A stretch of DNA of 64,000 bases from NCBI GenBank assembly GCA_023411555.1, contig JAEYOQ010000061.1:1-64000 (forward strand). Reading direction: 5' to 3'. This document shows, in pieces, positions 27,985 through 37,199 of this stretch; position 1 is the stretch's first letter; each line of letters begins with the position of its first letter. The position numbers and the translations under genes were made by a program. The stretch comes from Bacillota bacterium. GTDB taxonomy: Bacteria; Bacillota; Clostridia; Lachnospirales; Lachnospiraceae. The notes beneath the pieces were generated by a model. It saw nothing but the letters and a program-made list of their open reading frames with translations. It searched no databases and was not told where the DNA came from.

Positions 27985-29655
27985 TTATTCATTATTCAGG
28001 AGCTTTTCCTTCTTCATCCTTTCTTTTACCTTATACATCATGGCATCTGCTCTTTTTATTGTATCATGTATCTTTCGATCCACAGAAGGGTCAAAGGTAG
28101 CATAGCCGATGGAAAGGACAAACTTATAATCAATATCCTCATTTGTCTTATCACATTCCTTATAAAAGGCTGCTATCATATGATCAATATCCTCCTGTGT
28201 CAGATCATATTCGATACAGAGGTATTCATCACCACCAATTCGGTAAACACATGGCCCAAAGATCTTTAAGAGACACTGGCTACATAAGACGATCACTTCG
28301 TCACCAATTTGATGGCCGTAGGTGTCATTAATCTCCTTCATATTATTCATATCTGCCATAAAGATTGTTATATTTCTTCTAGTATCAATTTTCTCGATAT
28401 CAGCCTCATAGGCGATTCGGTTTCTGCAATTAGTCAATGGATCTCTATATGCCAGCTGTCTGTAATGGATAGCACGTTCGCTTAATTTAATATATGAAAC
28501 GATTTTCTTGATACCATCCCAGGCTAAAATAAATAGAAAAGCATAAAAACCAATTCTGAAAGACTCACCTGAATCCTGCTCAAATTGATACTGTGATATA
28601 TATATTTCAATGATTGCGAAGACAAACAAGGAGGAAGCTGCTATGGTAAATGCTTTGACCTTGTTATTCTTGTATTTTATTAAGTCAAGCCATAAAGAAA
28701 TCACTCCAATACCTAAGATTAGGAGAAGTAATAGGCGTAGCCATTGACGTGTTTCATGAAAATCACGGATATTCATAAATTGCAGAAAGATGATTAATAT
28801 ATTACTTGCTAGCAGGATATTGAGTAACCAGGTATTCAGCTTCTTGAAATGATAGCCAGAAAATTGATACACATGAAGCAGAATAGGAATCGGGAAGGTC
28901 ATGAAAGATAAATAACTGATCGTGGTAAACAAGTAAGCATGACCGAAGAATAGTTGAGTCAGATTATTCTCCGTGAGAAGCCATATTCCAGATATTAGTG
29001 AAAACCAGCCTAAGTAATTGAGAGACTTATCTGCACGTAATAGTTTTTTTACGAATAGGTAGAGGCAGATTAAAAAGCATCCCATAATACATATTATTAG
29101 GGATAATATGAACCCGATACTAAAGGTATCTATGGTATGAAGCAGAATGGATGCTTTGGTACCGATGTGAACCTCGTTGATGCGACCGGCATGACCGGGA
29201 TATTCGGAAGAGAGTTCTATTTTTATGGTTTTTCCCTGTGCTTCCGGTTCTAAGGGAATAAGATCCCATACGGAACCCATTGGTACATTAAAAAAGGGTT
29301 TATCTTGAAGTTGAGCGTCCCTATTATAGACTATCTTATCATCAATTGACACAGTAATACTCTGATTATAGGTCAAGATTCCAATGTTGTACCTTTGATC
29401 GGTGAGGTGGGGGAGCTTGTTGGAGATGATGACTGTATTATCCTCGCCCGCATCGGTTATGATAGGAAGATTGATCGAGTGTATATTACCGTTTTCCTTA
29501 TAGAAGAGCCAACTATCATTCATGCTGTAATAGGCTTCATTGACAAAATCTATACTCGTATGCTTTTGAAAGGCTACGATTATGACACATATTACTTCGA
29601 TTATTAGTAAGCAATAAATCAAACTTACATGTATTGGTCTGCGTTTATCCTTCAT
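27985..29655 (-). CDS. Membrane GGDEF diguanylate cyclase
   Basis: This 556-residue protein has one N-terminal helix, an extracytoplasmic beta-rich sensor (about 35-180), then seven or so helices, like 7TM-DISM receptors. A cytoplasmic GGDEF domain follows (about 395-550). The active site reads RIGGDEY, with Tyr for the usual Phe; the catalytic Gly-Gly-Asp-Glu is intact. DPLTNCRNR and NDTYGHQIGDEV are present, and no RxxD inhibitory site is seen. It probably makes c-di-GMP in response to an external signal. The ATG follows AAAGGAGGTTATCCT. Confidence 0.88.
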   Translation of the reverse strand: MKDKRRPIHVSLIYCLLIIEVICVIIVAFQKHTSIDFVNEAYYSMNDSWLFYKENGNIHSINLPIITDAGEDNTVIISNKLPHLTDQRYNIGILTYNQSITVSIDDKIVYNRDAQLQDKPFFNVPMGSVWDLIPLEPEAQGKTIKIELSSEYPGHAGRINEVHIGTKASILLHTIDTFSIGFILSLIICIMGCFLICLYLFVKKLLRADKSLNYLGWFSLISGIWLLTENNLTQLFFGHAYLFTTISYLSFMTFPIPILLHVYQFSGYHFKKLNTWLLNILLASNILIIFLQFMNIRDFHETRQWLRLLLLLILGIGVISLWLDLIKYKNNKVKAFTIAASSLFVFAIIEIYISQYQFEQDSGESFRIGFYAFLFILAWDGIKKIVSYIKLSERAIHYRQLAYRDPLTNCRNRIAYEADIEKIDTRRNITIFMADMNNMKEINDTYGHQIGDEVIVLCSQCLLKIFGPCVYRIGGDEYLCIEYDLTQEDIDHMIAAFYKECDKTNEDIDYKFVLSIGYATFDPSVDRKIHDTIKRADAMMYKVKERMKKEKLLNNE

Positions 29656-29960
29656 AGGATAACCTCCTTTCGGGGGATTTCGGGATTATGCGCTTTGCTT
29701 ATACATATTATAGCATAAGGGATTTAATATTTCATCAAATAAATGTCGAAATTTGCATATTACACTTACTTACGAAAACAATTCCTTCTCTAGTAATAAA
29801 CAGGGAAGCAAAAGGTCTGTTCCGATATTATATCATAGCACACTTTATGAAATCATATCTAAATGACTATTGTCACAATCTGTAGAAATGTGGTAAAATT
29901 ATCATGTATCTAAGATCATTTGAATTATTAATCATCTCAAAGTAAGTATGGAGGAATTCA
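29656..29960. other. Divergent promoter region of two c-di-GMP genes
   Basis: This 305-bp AT-rich gap lies between the minus-strand cyclase and the plus-strand GGDEF-EAL gene. Its only recognised site is a promoter candidate facing right. Confidence 0.5.
29870..29899 (+). promoter_or_regulatory. Candidate promoter of the GGDEF-EAL gene
   Basis: TTGTCA (29870-29875) and TAAAAT (29894-29899) are separated by 18 bp, about 60 bp before the start codon. Confidence 0.5.
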
Positions 29961-32639
29961 ATGTTGATAAGAAGTTCGTTAAGGAGCAAAATGATCGTTA
30001 CGATATTTTTAGGCTGTTTAATCCCTTATTTTTTAGGAGGTCTATATCTTAAATTCTTCCTGAAAGACTGGCTATATAAAAACAGTATACAGAATTCAAG
30101 ACAAATATTAACTCAGGTGGATGAATTAGTAGAAGGTTCCCTAATCTCGTATATGAAGGATGAAGTCAATCGTCTTACGGACCTGGATATAATTATAAAT
30201 GCAGAAAATAGCTTAACTAGTTATACAGATTATTCTGCAGATACGCAACCTACAAACCCAAGCAAGACCGAATCGACAATATCCGGTTATTTTAAAACAT
30301 TAAAGGACAATCATTCGGCTATCGATTTTATCTTTTATGCTACAGAGGACGGTGGATATATGGAATATCCGGCTTTTTCTCCGTCTATCAGCTATGATCC
30401 GAGAGTAAGACCATGGTATAGCAATACAATTAACGAGAAGACTGTGATTATGTCAGAACCTTATCTCACCAATGTGACAAAGGATATGGTAGTAAGCTTT
30501 ACAAAATCGGTGACGAAAGCTGCGAAGAGGATAGGTGTAATCGGCATTTCTGTAAATCTTGAGGAACTGACTAACTCGATAAGTAGTCTTAAGCTTGGTA
30601 AAACCGGCTATATCATGCTACTCAGTCCGGAGTATAAGTTCATGGTATCACCCAAGAATCCGGAGTGGCTTCTAAGGACACCACAAGAGCTTGGCCTAAA
30701 GGATTATTCTGCTCTGGACTCGAGCACGGAGTATATCTTCGAGACAGAAATGAATGGGAAGCAATGTGTGCTGACCACACTTACTTCAAATAGAAATGGT
30801 TTACATATAATCACGGTTATGAATAAGGAGGAGATTCTCCAGAATGCCAGCAACGTAACTAGCATTCTATATGTAATATATGCGGCCACATTGGTAGTGA
30901 TTTTTATTGCGGTAGTTAAAATAACTAATTATATTACCAGGCCAATTCTTGAGATAGCTTCAGTGATTAACCATATGACTGATTTTGATTTTTCTTATGA
31001 AGATGATACCAAGATAGAGGCATATGCAAAGCGGGGGGATGAGATTGGAACGGTTTCAACTGCCTTGTTAAATATGAATTCGAATTATAAAGAGCTTATT
31101 ACCCAGGTCAATAATATTAATCAAGAGATCAATCGTATTGACCTAGAGAAGGAAAGTCGGCTTCAGGTAGAAATGTCCCTGGAGAATCCTTTTCATAATG
31201 TCATCAGCTCTATGAATGCCCTTATGTCCCGTATCTATCAGTATGTCAATGAACTTCGTACGACCAATATCAGTATACAAGAGAAGAACGATCAGTTGAC
31301 TGCTTCAGAAGAGGAGTTGATTGCACAGCTGGAAGAGATTGAGTTTCATAAGGATTATATCAATTACCTTGCCTGCCATGACTCACTGACCGGATTACCG
31401 AATCGAAGTAGCTTTACGGAATATCTAAAGGATAGAATTTATTCTGGAAGAAATGGAGCAGTAATACTACTGGATATCGATGACTTTAAAGGAATTAATG
31501 ATACCCAAGGGCATGTGTTTGGTGACCGAGTACTGGAGATGATAGCTGGTCGTCTGCAAGGACTGAATCAGAAGAATACCTTCTTATCACGATTTGGAGG
31601 CGATGAATTCTTAATCTTAATGGAATGTGATAAGAATTATTCGGATTTGGAGGAGAGAATTGCAGAAATATGTAATATTTTTGATCAGAGGCTAAGGATT
31701 GATGATTTTGTACTAGAGCTACATTTTAGTATGGGTATCTCCTTATTCCCTAGAGATAGTATGGATGCTAATCAGCTTGTCATGAATGCGGATATGGCAA
31801 TGTACGTTGTAAAAAATGGTGGTAAGAACGGATATCAATTATTTAATAATATTATGCAAGAAGGCCAGATTAAGAAATCGAATATCGAGATTTATCTGCG
31901 TGATGCGATTGAAAATGACGGCTTCAAATTGGTCTATCAGCCACAAATTGATCTTAAAACAGGGAAGATTCATGCCTACGAGGCATTGATTAGATTAAAA
32001 GACCATGATATATCTCCGGCAGTATTTATTGATATAGCAGAAGAAAATGGCTCAATTATTAAGATAGGACGGATTGTTACACAGAAGGTAATAGAGCAGA
32101 TAGCTATTTGGAAATCCACTGGACTCGATATTAAGCCAGTATCCATAAACTTCTCTATCAATCAGCTTCATGATAGTGACTATATTAATTATCTGTGTTT
32201 ACTTTTGAAGAAGTATAAGGTTCAGCCTGAGGATCTAGGGATTGAGGTTACTGAGAATATCTTTATGAAAAGTAGAAATATCACAAGAGCATTTCTTGGT
32301 CAGCTAAAGGGACTTGGAATCAAAATCTCAATAGATGATTTCGGAGCAGGATACTCCTCTTTGAATTACCTTACTTTTCTCCCTGTTGATGTTGTTAAGC
32401 TGGATCGCTCTCTTAGCCTGCGATTTCTCGAACTAGATAACATCAAAGTAATGGATAGCTTAATCTCTTTGGTGCATAGCTTGGGACTTAAAGTAGTTGC
32501 TGAGGGAATCGAACAGTCAGAGCAGGTTAAGAGACTAAGTGAGTTAGACTGTGATTTTATTCAAGGCTATTATTTTAGCAGGCCTATGGAAGCAGAGCAA
32601 ATTCCAATGATTCATTCTAGAATATATGATATTACATAA
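29961..32639 (+). CDS. Cache-sensor GGDEF-EAL c-di-GMP protein
   Basis: This 892-residue protein has a membrane helix (about 10-35), a large extracytoplasmic Cache-type sensor (SYDPRVRPWYSN), a second helix near 300-320, a HAMP-like segment and a coiled coil. GGDEF (about 460-620, intact FGGDEF near 546) and EAL (about 640-885) domains follow. The EAL domain keeps EALIR (Glu674), DDFGAGYSSL, KLDRSL, EGIE and QGYYFSRP, so phosphodiesterase activity is likely. Both domains look catalytic. It faces away from the neighbouring cyclase gene, so they may share regulation. The ATG follows ATGGAGGAATTCA. Confidence 0.93.
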   Translation: MLIRSSLRSKMIVTIFLGCLIPYFLGGLYLKFFLKDWLYKNSIQNSRQILTQVDELVEGSLISYMKDEVNRLTDLDIIINAENSLTSYTDYSADTQPTNPSKTESTISGYFKTLKDNHSAIDFIFYATEDGGYMEYPAFSPSISYDPRVRPWYSNTINEKTVIMSEPYLTNVTKDMVVSFTKSVTKAAKRIGVIGISVNLEELTNSISSLKLGKTGYIMLLSPEYKFMVSPKNPEWLLRTPQELGLKDYSALDSSTEYIFETEMNGKQCVLTTLTSNRNGLHIITVMNKEEILQNASNVTSILYVIYAATLVVIFIAVVKITNYITRPILEIASVINHMTDFDFSYEDDTKIEAYAKRGDEIGTVSTALLNMNSNYKELITQVNNINQEINRIDLEKESRLQVEMSLENPFHNVISSMNALMSRIYQYVNELRTTNISIQEKNDQLTASEEELIAQLEEIEFHKDYINYLACHDSLTGLPNRSSFTEYLKDRIYSGRNGAVILLDIDDFKGINDTQGHVFGDRVLEMIAGRLQGLNQKNTFLSRFGGDEFLILMECDKNYSDLEERIAEICNIFDQRLRIDDFVLELHFSMGISLFPRDSMDANQLVMNADMAMYVVKNGGKNGYQLFNNIMQEGQIKKSNIEIYLRDAIENDGFKLVYQPQIDLKTGKIHAYEALIRLKDHDISPAVFIDIAEENGSIIKIGRIVTQKVIEQIAIWKSTGLDIKPVSINFSINQLHDSDYINYLCLLLKKYKVQPEDLGIEVTENIFMKSRNITRAFLGQLKGLGIKISIDDFGAGYSSLNYLTFLPVDVVKLDRSLSLRFLELDNIKVMDSLISLVHSLGLKVVAEGIEQSEQVKRLSELDCDFIQGYYFSRPMEAEQIPMIHSRIYDIT

Positions 32640-32708
32640 TGTTTAGCTTGAACTTTTAGTAGATGAAACATGGAAAGCTCTTTGCATATTTTTGGTCGAA
32701 TGATACAT

Positions 32709-32747
32709 ACTAATGTTACATACCTAGCCTTTGTCTTAGTTTGTGCC
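32709..32747 (-). repeat. Dispersed intergenic repeat, copy A
   Basis: Read on the minus strand, this 39-bp segment starts GGCACAAACTAA and matches 32 of 39 bases, without gaps, to 43087-43125 on the plus strand. Confidence 0.7.
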
Positions 32748-32803
32748 AAGTGTATAAGGTTTCGCATACCTGATTGTACTCTTAGGTTACGCAACACTAA
32801 TTA

Positions 32804-32844
32804 TATTGTGAATTATGCGCTACGCGCTGCATTAATTCACAATA
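32804..32844. repeat. 12-bp perfect hairpin
   Basis: TATTGTGAATTA (32804-32815) pairs perfectly with TAATTCACAATA (32833-32844); the loop contains GCGC-TAC-GCGC, which can pair again. Confidence 0.75.
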
Positions 32845-32880
32845 ATACAACATGACTAGCCTTTATGATGGCTCGTGACA
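32842..32880 (-). repeat. Dispersed intergenic repeat, copy C (diverged)
   Basis: On the minus strand this segment shares the AAAGGCTAG core and an ATGT at equal spacing with copy A, plus a looser GTCAC start. Confidence 0.45.
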
Positions 32881-32993
32881 AGTGTACAATGTCTCACATG
32901 GGAGAAGGTCTACACTTTTAAGATGCAGTTACAGGCATGTAGGTATGAAAATGAATTATAGTAATTGTATCATTAGAGAAAGGCAGTGGAATA

Positions 32994-33452
32994 ATGAATA
33001 ATCGAAATCTGTTTCCTCCAACCGCAGAAAGGGTATGCAAGAAGACAGACCCCAAAATCAATGCGGAGATACGGAATAAAACCATAAGGAGCCTGAATAT
33101 ATTTAAGAATTGTAATGAATCGGATCAATCAGAGCGAATCCGTAAGCTGAATCAGGAATGGGATACGGAAAGGGTACTTGAAGTAAACGCTGGTATTCTG
33201 ATTTTTATAAGCTCCTATCTGGGAATAAGACTTTGTCGTATATGGTTTCTTGTCACAGGTGCGATTAGCATTTTTATACTTTGGCATGGACTTCTTGGCT
33301 GGTGTCCGCCGCTGTCCCTCATACGTAAATGGGGTATAAGAACCGAGACGGAAATTCTGTCAGAGAAGGTTGCTCTTAAGGCAATGCGAGGGGATTTTGC
33401 ACAAGGCGGAACGACAGCGGCTGATTATCTGAATATGGCTGAGAAGGAATAA
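32994..33452 (+). CDS. YgaP-like membrane protein (DUF2892)
   Basis: The first 65 residues of this 152-residue protein are hydrophilic and charged. A YgaP-type membrane hairpin (DUF2892) follows, with ERVLEVNAGILIFI, two helices and GWCPPLSLI. The C-terminal tail is soluble. Function is unknown; the same membrane domain is fused to rhodaneses in other bacteria. The ATG follows GAAAGGCAGTGGAATA. Confidence 0.7.
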   Translation: MNNRNLFPPTAERVCKKTDPKINAEIRNKTIRSLNIFKNCNESDQSERIRKLNQEWDTERVLEVNAGILIFISSYLGIRLCRIWFLVTGAISIFILWHGLLGWCPPLSLIRKWGIRTETEILSEKVALKAMRGDFAQGGTTAADYLNMAEKE

Positions 33453-33561
33453 ACTGCTGAGGAGTTTATTACGATTATTGTTCTGGAAAATCTTGCGAAT
33501 CCGTAAAAAAAGTATTATTATGTATTTAGGAGTAATAATTTTACGGAAGGAGGAAGGTTGG

Positions 33562-33984
33562 TTGGAGAACAAAATAGTTGTTGCACTGAAAGCAATCATT
33601 GTCTATAACAGTAAAGCGTTGATCATCCAACGTTCCTACGGTGAAGTTAGCGGAAGCGGTTCCTGGGAATTTGCTGGTGGTAAGCTGGAGTTTGGGGAAG
33701 ATTTAGAAGCCGGACTTAAGCGAGAGATAATGGAAGAGGTGGGCCTCAAGGTTAAAGTGGAACGACTACTTTATGCCTCAACCTTCCAGACAAAGGAAAA
33801 CCGCCAAACCGTTATTCTAAATTACCTATGCCATAGCTTTAGTGACCAGGTGATTTTATCAGAGGAGCATGAAAAGTATATCTGGGCAGATAAGAAAGTT
33901 ATGAGGAAGTATCTAACCAGAGGTATTCTTCATGATCTGGAAAGCAATAAAATATTTGAGCAGCTTGATGTTATGGAGGGGTAA
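33562..33984 (+). CDS. Nudix hydrolase, MutT-like
   Basis: From TTG 33562 the protein has 141 residues. The Nudix box is perfect: G-K-L-E-F-G-E, then REIMEEVGL. WEFAGGK precedes it, as in MutT/8-oxo-dGTPases and related CTP pyrophosphohydrolases. It hydrolyses a nucleoside diphosphate-linked substrate. The TTG start is supported by AAGGAGG eight bases upstream; an ATG 84 bases earlier would add a hydrophobic extension not typical of the family. A terminator follows. Confidence 0.88.
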   Translation: MENKIVVALKAIIVYNSKALIIQRSYGEVSGSGSWEFAGGKLEFGEDLEAGLKREIMEEVGLKVKVERLLYASTFQTKENRQTVILNYLCHSFSDQVILSEEHEKYIWADKKVMRKYLTRGILHDLESNKIFEQLDVMEG

Positions 33985-34027
33985 GTTAGAAAAGCTGAAT
34001 GAATACATCAAATGAATATAGCAAACG

Positions 34028-34061
34028 TGAGGGTTTTCTTGATACAAGGCCCTCTTTTTTT
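34028..34061 (+). terminator. Terminator of the Nudix gene
   Basis: TGAGGG pairs with CCCTCT across a 16-20-nt loop and is followed by seven T. Confidence 0.6.
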
Positions 34062-34240
34062 GCGAGTTTTATGATATTAGAAACAACATGATAATGAAAG
34101 AAAAGCCCATTGAGGTTTACCCCTTTTGTACCGAGATGGATTCGATATCCAATGCAAGCTATGAGATTATGGAAAATCATACCCTTATAACTCCAAATCA
34201 TAAAGGAACAATCATTGTACAATTGAAATAAAGGGTTATA

Positions 34241-34273
34241 AAATGGGCTGTTGCGCAAAGCAACAGCCCATTT
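34241..34273 (-). terminator. Terminator of the DUF4914 gene
   Basis: A perfect 14-bp GC-rich stem (34241-34254 with 34260-34273) has a 5-nt loop and, read on the minus strand, ends in TTTTAT. Confidence 0.8.
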
Positions 34274-34340
34274 ATTATCTAATTAAGATCCTAAGTCGTT
34301 TTGATACATGATTAATGAAAACCGGCAGAGCAGGTTTTTA

Positions 34341-36218
34341 TTAATATCTCATAGGGATTAAGTCAATATAATCCTGTAAAGGTGCATCTCGTAATACACA
34401 TTCAATAATCTGTCTTCCTAAGGGATTGAGCTCATCGGTATAATACTTAGAAGCTTCCTTCTTGAAGAATTCTGTTAAGATAGCAGCACCTGCATCGTAA
34501 CCATCGGTACCAAGCTTGGACTGTCTTTCTGGCTGAAGGAAGGATCTACGGATATATTGACCATCAACCTTCAAGGATTCAAGACCATAGCCTAACAGAG
34601 TACAACGAGCTTCCTTTAATTGATCCATCTTAAATTTAGCACTACCACGTCTTGCAATATATTCTCTTGCTACCCACTGAGGATTAAAGCTTACTTTATA
34701 TACACCGATGTGTTGATTCGGAATCAATACATATCTGGTATTAGGGGATTGAAGAATCTGATCCAGCAGAAGGTTAGCCTGCTTTACCATCTTGCCAGTA
34801 GCAAAAGGCCAATAGGAGCCGACGCCTTCACTGATCATGCCTTTGCCACCGATAATACTGGGATTATTATAGCCTCTGGGAGCTACCAAACGCCATAACC
34901 AAGCAAGGGCGGGAGGTAATACCTGAAGAAGACCAATAATACCATAGGAAGGATTCTCTCTGGTAGAAGGAGGAGTACGTACACCAAAGCTTCGTACATC
35001 AACCTCAACAGGATCTGAGACGATATCAGGTACCAAATGTCTGGGAAGAATTGCTCTCGGATTCGGACAAGGTTTGCCATTGGAATCCAAGGTATGCTCC
35101 CAAACAAGACAGGTTGCCTTAGGAACACCTTGAATATTGATGAAGAGTAGTGGCTCCTTCGGTTGGGTAAATATCTTTTCATATTGAGGGGAGGTACCAT
35201 ATTCGGTTACATGATCAAGTCTTAAGAACCAGCCGTTTTCTGCATCCTGTACCACTAATTTCTTGCTGTCATTCTGCATCTTCGGATGGCAGAGTGCCAT
35301 ATCGTCAGTTACCGGACGAAGTTCACAGGATTCGTTTAACTCCAGATAGAACATCTCACCGGTTACTGTATTTTCGCCTAATACTAATCGACCGTCAGCT
35401 GCTCTGTGGGGGGGCTCGATCATCTCAGATTTACCACCACCGGAAGCACCCTCGTGCATGATAACAATCTCATTATCATAGGGAGTAATTACCTTAACAG
35501 TAGAAGCGTGGGCAGTTACCCAGCCTTCCCGCTCGCCGATATTAAGTAGGACACCATAGATACCCTTCTTTGCACTGGGACCGGGGTACAGGTTATAGGA
35601 GAATACCTCATGTACCTCTTCCAGACGGTTGTGAACGACAATCTGTTTCCCATTGAAATGAGTATGACGAAACGGTGGTGCTAGATAGACGATTGCCTTC
35701 GGGGTAAAATTATCTCCAATCTCATCTATACATAAAAAGCCCTGTAAGTCAGCGAGTGCACATGCAAAGAAAGCAGCATTGGCCGGAGCAATTAAAATTG
35801 CATCATAACCATATTCATAGCCGCCGGCTTTAAAGGGAAGAACAATCAGTTCTTGCCTACTAAGCCAATCAAAGGTCTCTTTGCGCAAGGGTTCAAAGTC
35901 TGCATGGAATTCATCCTTATACCTGGGCTTGTCAGTCTCTAAATCATCGCCAATAATAGTACTATCTGGATCACGACGGCGCATGTAGTCTTCCATATAG
36001 TTTACAGCAACGCCGTTTTTACAGCGTGTAACCTGCGCCTCCTTGATCTTCCCTTTTCCCGGAACCTCATAGTCAACCTCATAGCTGTCTACATCCATAT
36101 TGCCAAAGGAGAGTTCAATTAGCTCTGCTCTGGACTTAGGGAATGTAACTTTACTGCTTCCGGTTATAATGCTCTTAACCTCTTCTGTCAAATTAAATTT
36201 CTGCAAGTAGTCCTTCAT
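34341..36218 (-). CDS. DUF4914 family P-loop protein (PEPCK/HprK-like)
   Basis: At 625 residues it matches the size and overall pattern of DUF4914. A P-loop EGASGGGKSEM ends at Lys263. This GxSGxGKS form resembles HPr kinase and ATP-type PEP carboxykinase loops more than typical P-loop NTPases. Other segments include YLAPPFRHTHFNGK and PRAILPRHLVPD. The normal ATP-PEPCK signatures around the catalytic site are not recognised, so this is probably an uncharacterised kinase or nucleotide-binding enzyme. No pathway partner is adjacent; purE lies upstream on the same strand, 164 bp away. Confidence 0.72.
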   Translation of the reverse strand: MKDYLQKFNLTEEVKSIITGSSKVTFPKSRAELIELSFGNMDVDSYEVDYEVPGKGKIKEAQVTRCKNGVAVNYMEDYMRRRDPDSTIIGDDLETDKPRYKDEFHADFEPLRKETFDWLSRQELIVLPFKAGGYEYGYDAILIAPANAAFFACALADLQGFLCIDEIGDNFTPKAIVYLAPPFRHTHFNGKQIVVHNRLEEVHEVFSYNLYPGPSAKKGIYGVLLNIGEREGWVTAHASTVKVITPYDNEIVIMHEGASGGGKSEMIEPPHRAADGRLVLGENTVTGEMFYLELNESCELRPVTDDMALCHPKMQNDSKKLVVQDAENGWFLRLDHVTEYGTSPQYEKIFTQPKEPLLFINIQGVPKATCLVWEHTLDSNGKPCPNPRAILPRHLVPDIVSDPVEVDVRSFGVRTPPSTRENPSYGIIGLLQVLPPALAWLWRLVAPRGYNNPSIIGGKGMISEGVGSYWPFATGKMVKQANLLLDQILQSPNTRYVLIPNQHIGVYKVSFNPQWVAREYIARRGSAKFKMDQLKEARCTLLGYGLESLKVDGQYIRRSFLQPERQSKLGTDGYDAGAAILTEFFKKEASKYYTDELNPLGRQIIECVLRDAPLQDYIDLIPMRY

Positions 36219-36264
36219 ACGTTACTCCATTTCTTTAATTTACTTCTTTATCTTATGCAAATTT

Positions 36265-36288
36265 GGTATATGCAACGAGGCATATACC
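36265..36288. repeat. Inverted repeat upstream of the DUF4914 gene
   Basis: GGTATATGC (36265-36273) and GCATATACC (36280-36288) form a perfect 9-bp inverted repeat with a 6-nt spacer, 47-70 bp upstream of the DUF4914 start. An operator or a purE 3' hairpin are both possible. Confidence 0.45.
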
Positions 36289-36382
36289 TTCATTTGCTTG
36301 ACTCACTATTTGTAAATAGAATATACTTATATAAATCATTTTATACTAGCAAGAAACGTTATAAGTACGGCATATGCATCTT

Positions 36383-36877
36383 CTACAACATCTCTGCCTG
36401 TAATTTTTCGTCCTTGGCGATTACCTCTGAAACCATATCGGCTTTGTATTTCTCAAGTTTCGTATTAAGTTCATCACTAGTAATCGCAAGCATCTGAACT
36501 GCTAGAAGTCCGGCATTATCCGCTCCATCAATGGCAACAGTTGCAACCGGAATACCCTTTGGCATCTGAACGGTGGATAGAAGAGAGTCCAGACCATCCA
36601 TTGTAGAGGATTTGATTGGAATACCGATTACCGGAAGAGTAGTGTGAGCTGCAATAATGCCAGCGAGATGAGCGGCTTTACCGGCTGCACATATAATTAC
36701 ACCAAACCCATTATCTCTCGCGTTGCTTGCAAAGTCACAAGCAAGCTTAGGAGTACGATGGGCACTCATAACGTGAACCTCAAACTCAATACCGAAGCCT
36801 TTCAGAGTGTTAATAGCGCCTTTTACTATTGGTAAATCGCTATCACTACCCATAAGAATAGCTACTTTTTTACTCAT
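36383..36877 (-). CDS. purE: 5-(carboxyamino)imidazole ribonucleotide mutase
   Basis: The 164-residue protein (from ATG 36877, preceded by AAGGAG) has the class I PurE pattern. It shows MGSDSDLPIVKGA, HVMSAHRTP, ICAAGKAAHLAGIIAAHT and PVIGIPIKSSTMDGLDSLLS. It converts N5-CAIR to CAIR in purine synthesis. A longer in-frame start 13 codons upstream is poly-Asn/Lys and unlikely. It is isolated from other purine genes here. Its leader crosses the hairpin array at 36926-37157. Confidence 0.95.
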   Translation of the reverse strand: MSKKVAILMGSDSDLPIVKGAINTLKGFGIEFEVHVMSAHRTPKLACDFASNARDNGFGVIICAAGKAAHLAGIIAAHTTLPVIGIPIKSSTMDGLDSLLSTVQMPKGIPVATVAIDGADNAGLLAVQMLAITSDELNTKLEKYKADMVSEVIAKDEKLQAEML

Positions 36878-36925
36878 ATTCTTTCTCCTTCTTTTTTTAT
36901 TGTTATTATTCCACATATTCAGAAC

Positions 36926-37157
36926 AAAGAGTCAGTTTGCTGACTCTTTTGATGCTTGCAAAGCAAGCATTGCCTGACTGTGGGTTGCGAAGCAACTTAT
37001 TCCAAACGCATACATGCGTTTGTCCACAGAAGTGCGTCATCCGAAAGTGAACTCCGTTCCCAAAGTGAATAAAATTCACTTGCCCGGAGGGCTTTTTATT
37101 CATGACAAGTGAATTGGTTATTCAATTCACTTGTATCATAGGACGAAGTTTCCTATG
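36926..37157. repeat. Array of seven short perfect hairpins
   Basis: Perfect stem-loops follow one another: 36926-36949 (10 bp), 36952-36970 (8 bp), 36984-36996 (5 bp), 37004-37021 (8 bp), 37063-37081 (8 bp, inside a CTCCG/CGGAG outer stem), 37105-37134 (12 bp) and 37137-37157 (7 bp). An outer CTGTGG/CCACAG pair encloses the third and fourth. On the plus strand CTTTTTATT follows the fifth. This could be an RNA gene, the purE leader or a mobile repeat. Confidence 0.7.
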
Positions 37158-37161
37158 TAAT

Positions 37162-37199
37162 AAAAAAACCGATACCTTAGAAGCATCCCAAGATATCGG
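37162..37199 (-). terminator. Terminator of the MpsC-like gene
   Basis: Read on the minus strand, CCGATATC and its partner GGTATCGG flank an 11-15-nt loop and are followed by seven T (37162-37168). Confidence 0.8.

Larger units (their letters stand above)
32640..32993. other. 354-bp gap with dispersed repeat copies and a hairpin
   Basis: Two related minus-oriented repeat copies (32709-32747 and 32842-32880) flank a long hairpin at 32804-32844. A weaker direct repeat with a 132-bp period covers 32725-32770 and 32857-32902. No gene was seen. Confidence 0.55.
33985..34340. other. Gap between convergent genes
   Basis: It holds the Nudix terminator on the left and the DUF4914 terminator on the right. 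No gene was recognised between them. Confidence 0.55.

Noticed and set aside
34341..36218. PEP carboxykinase (pckA)
   Set aside because: The P-loop is similar, but the family-specific PEPCK motifs were not recognised and the overall sequence fits DUF4914 better.
36906..37103. 65-codon minus-strand frame upstream of purE
   Set aside because: It reads through the hairpin array and has no supporting ribosome-binding site; the palindromes explain the sequence.
36926..37157. CRISPR array
   Set aside because: The hairpins differ in sequence and spacing; there is no constant repeat, and no cas gene is nearby.
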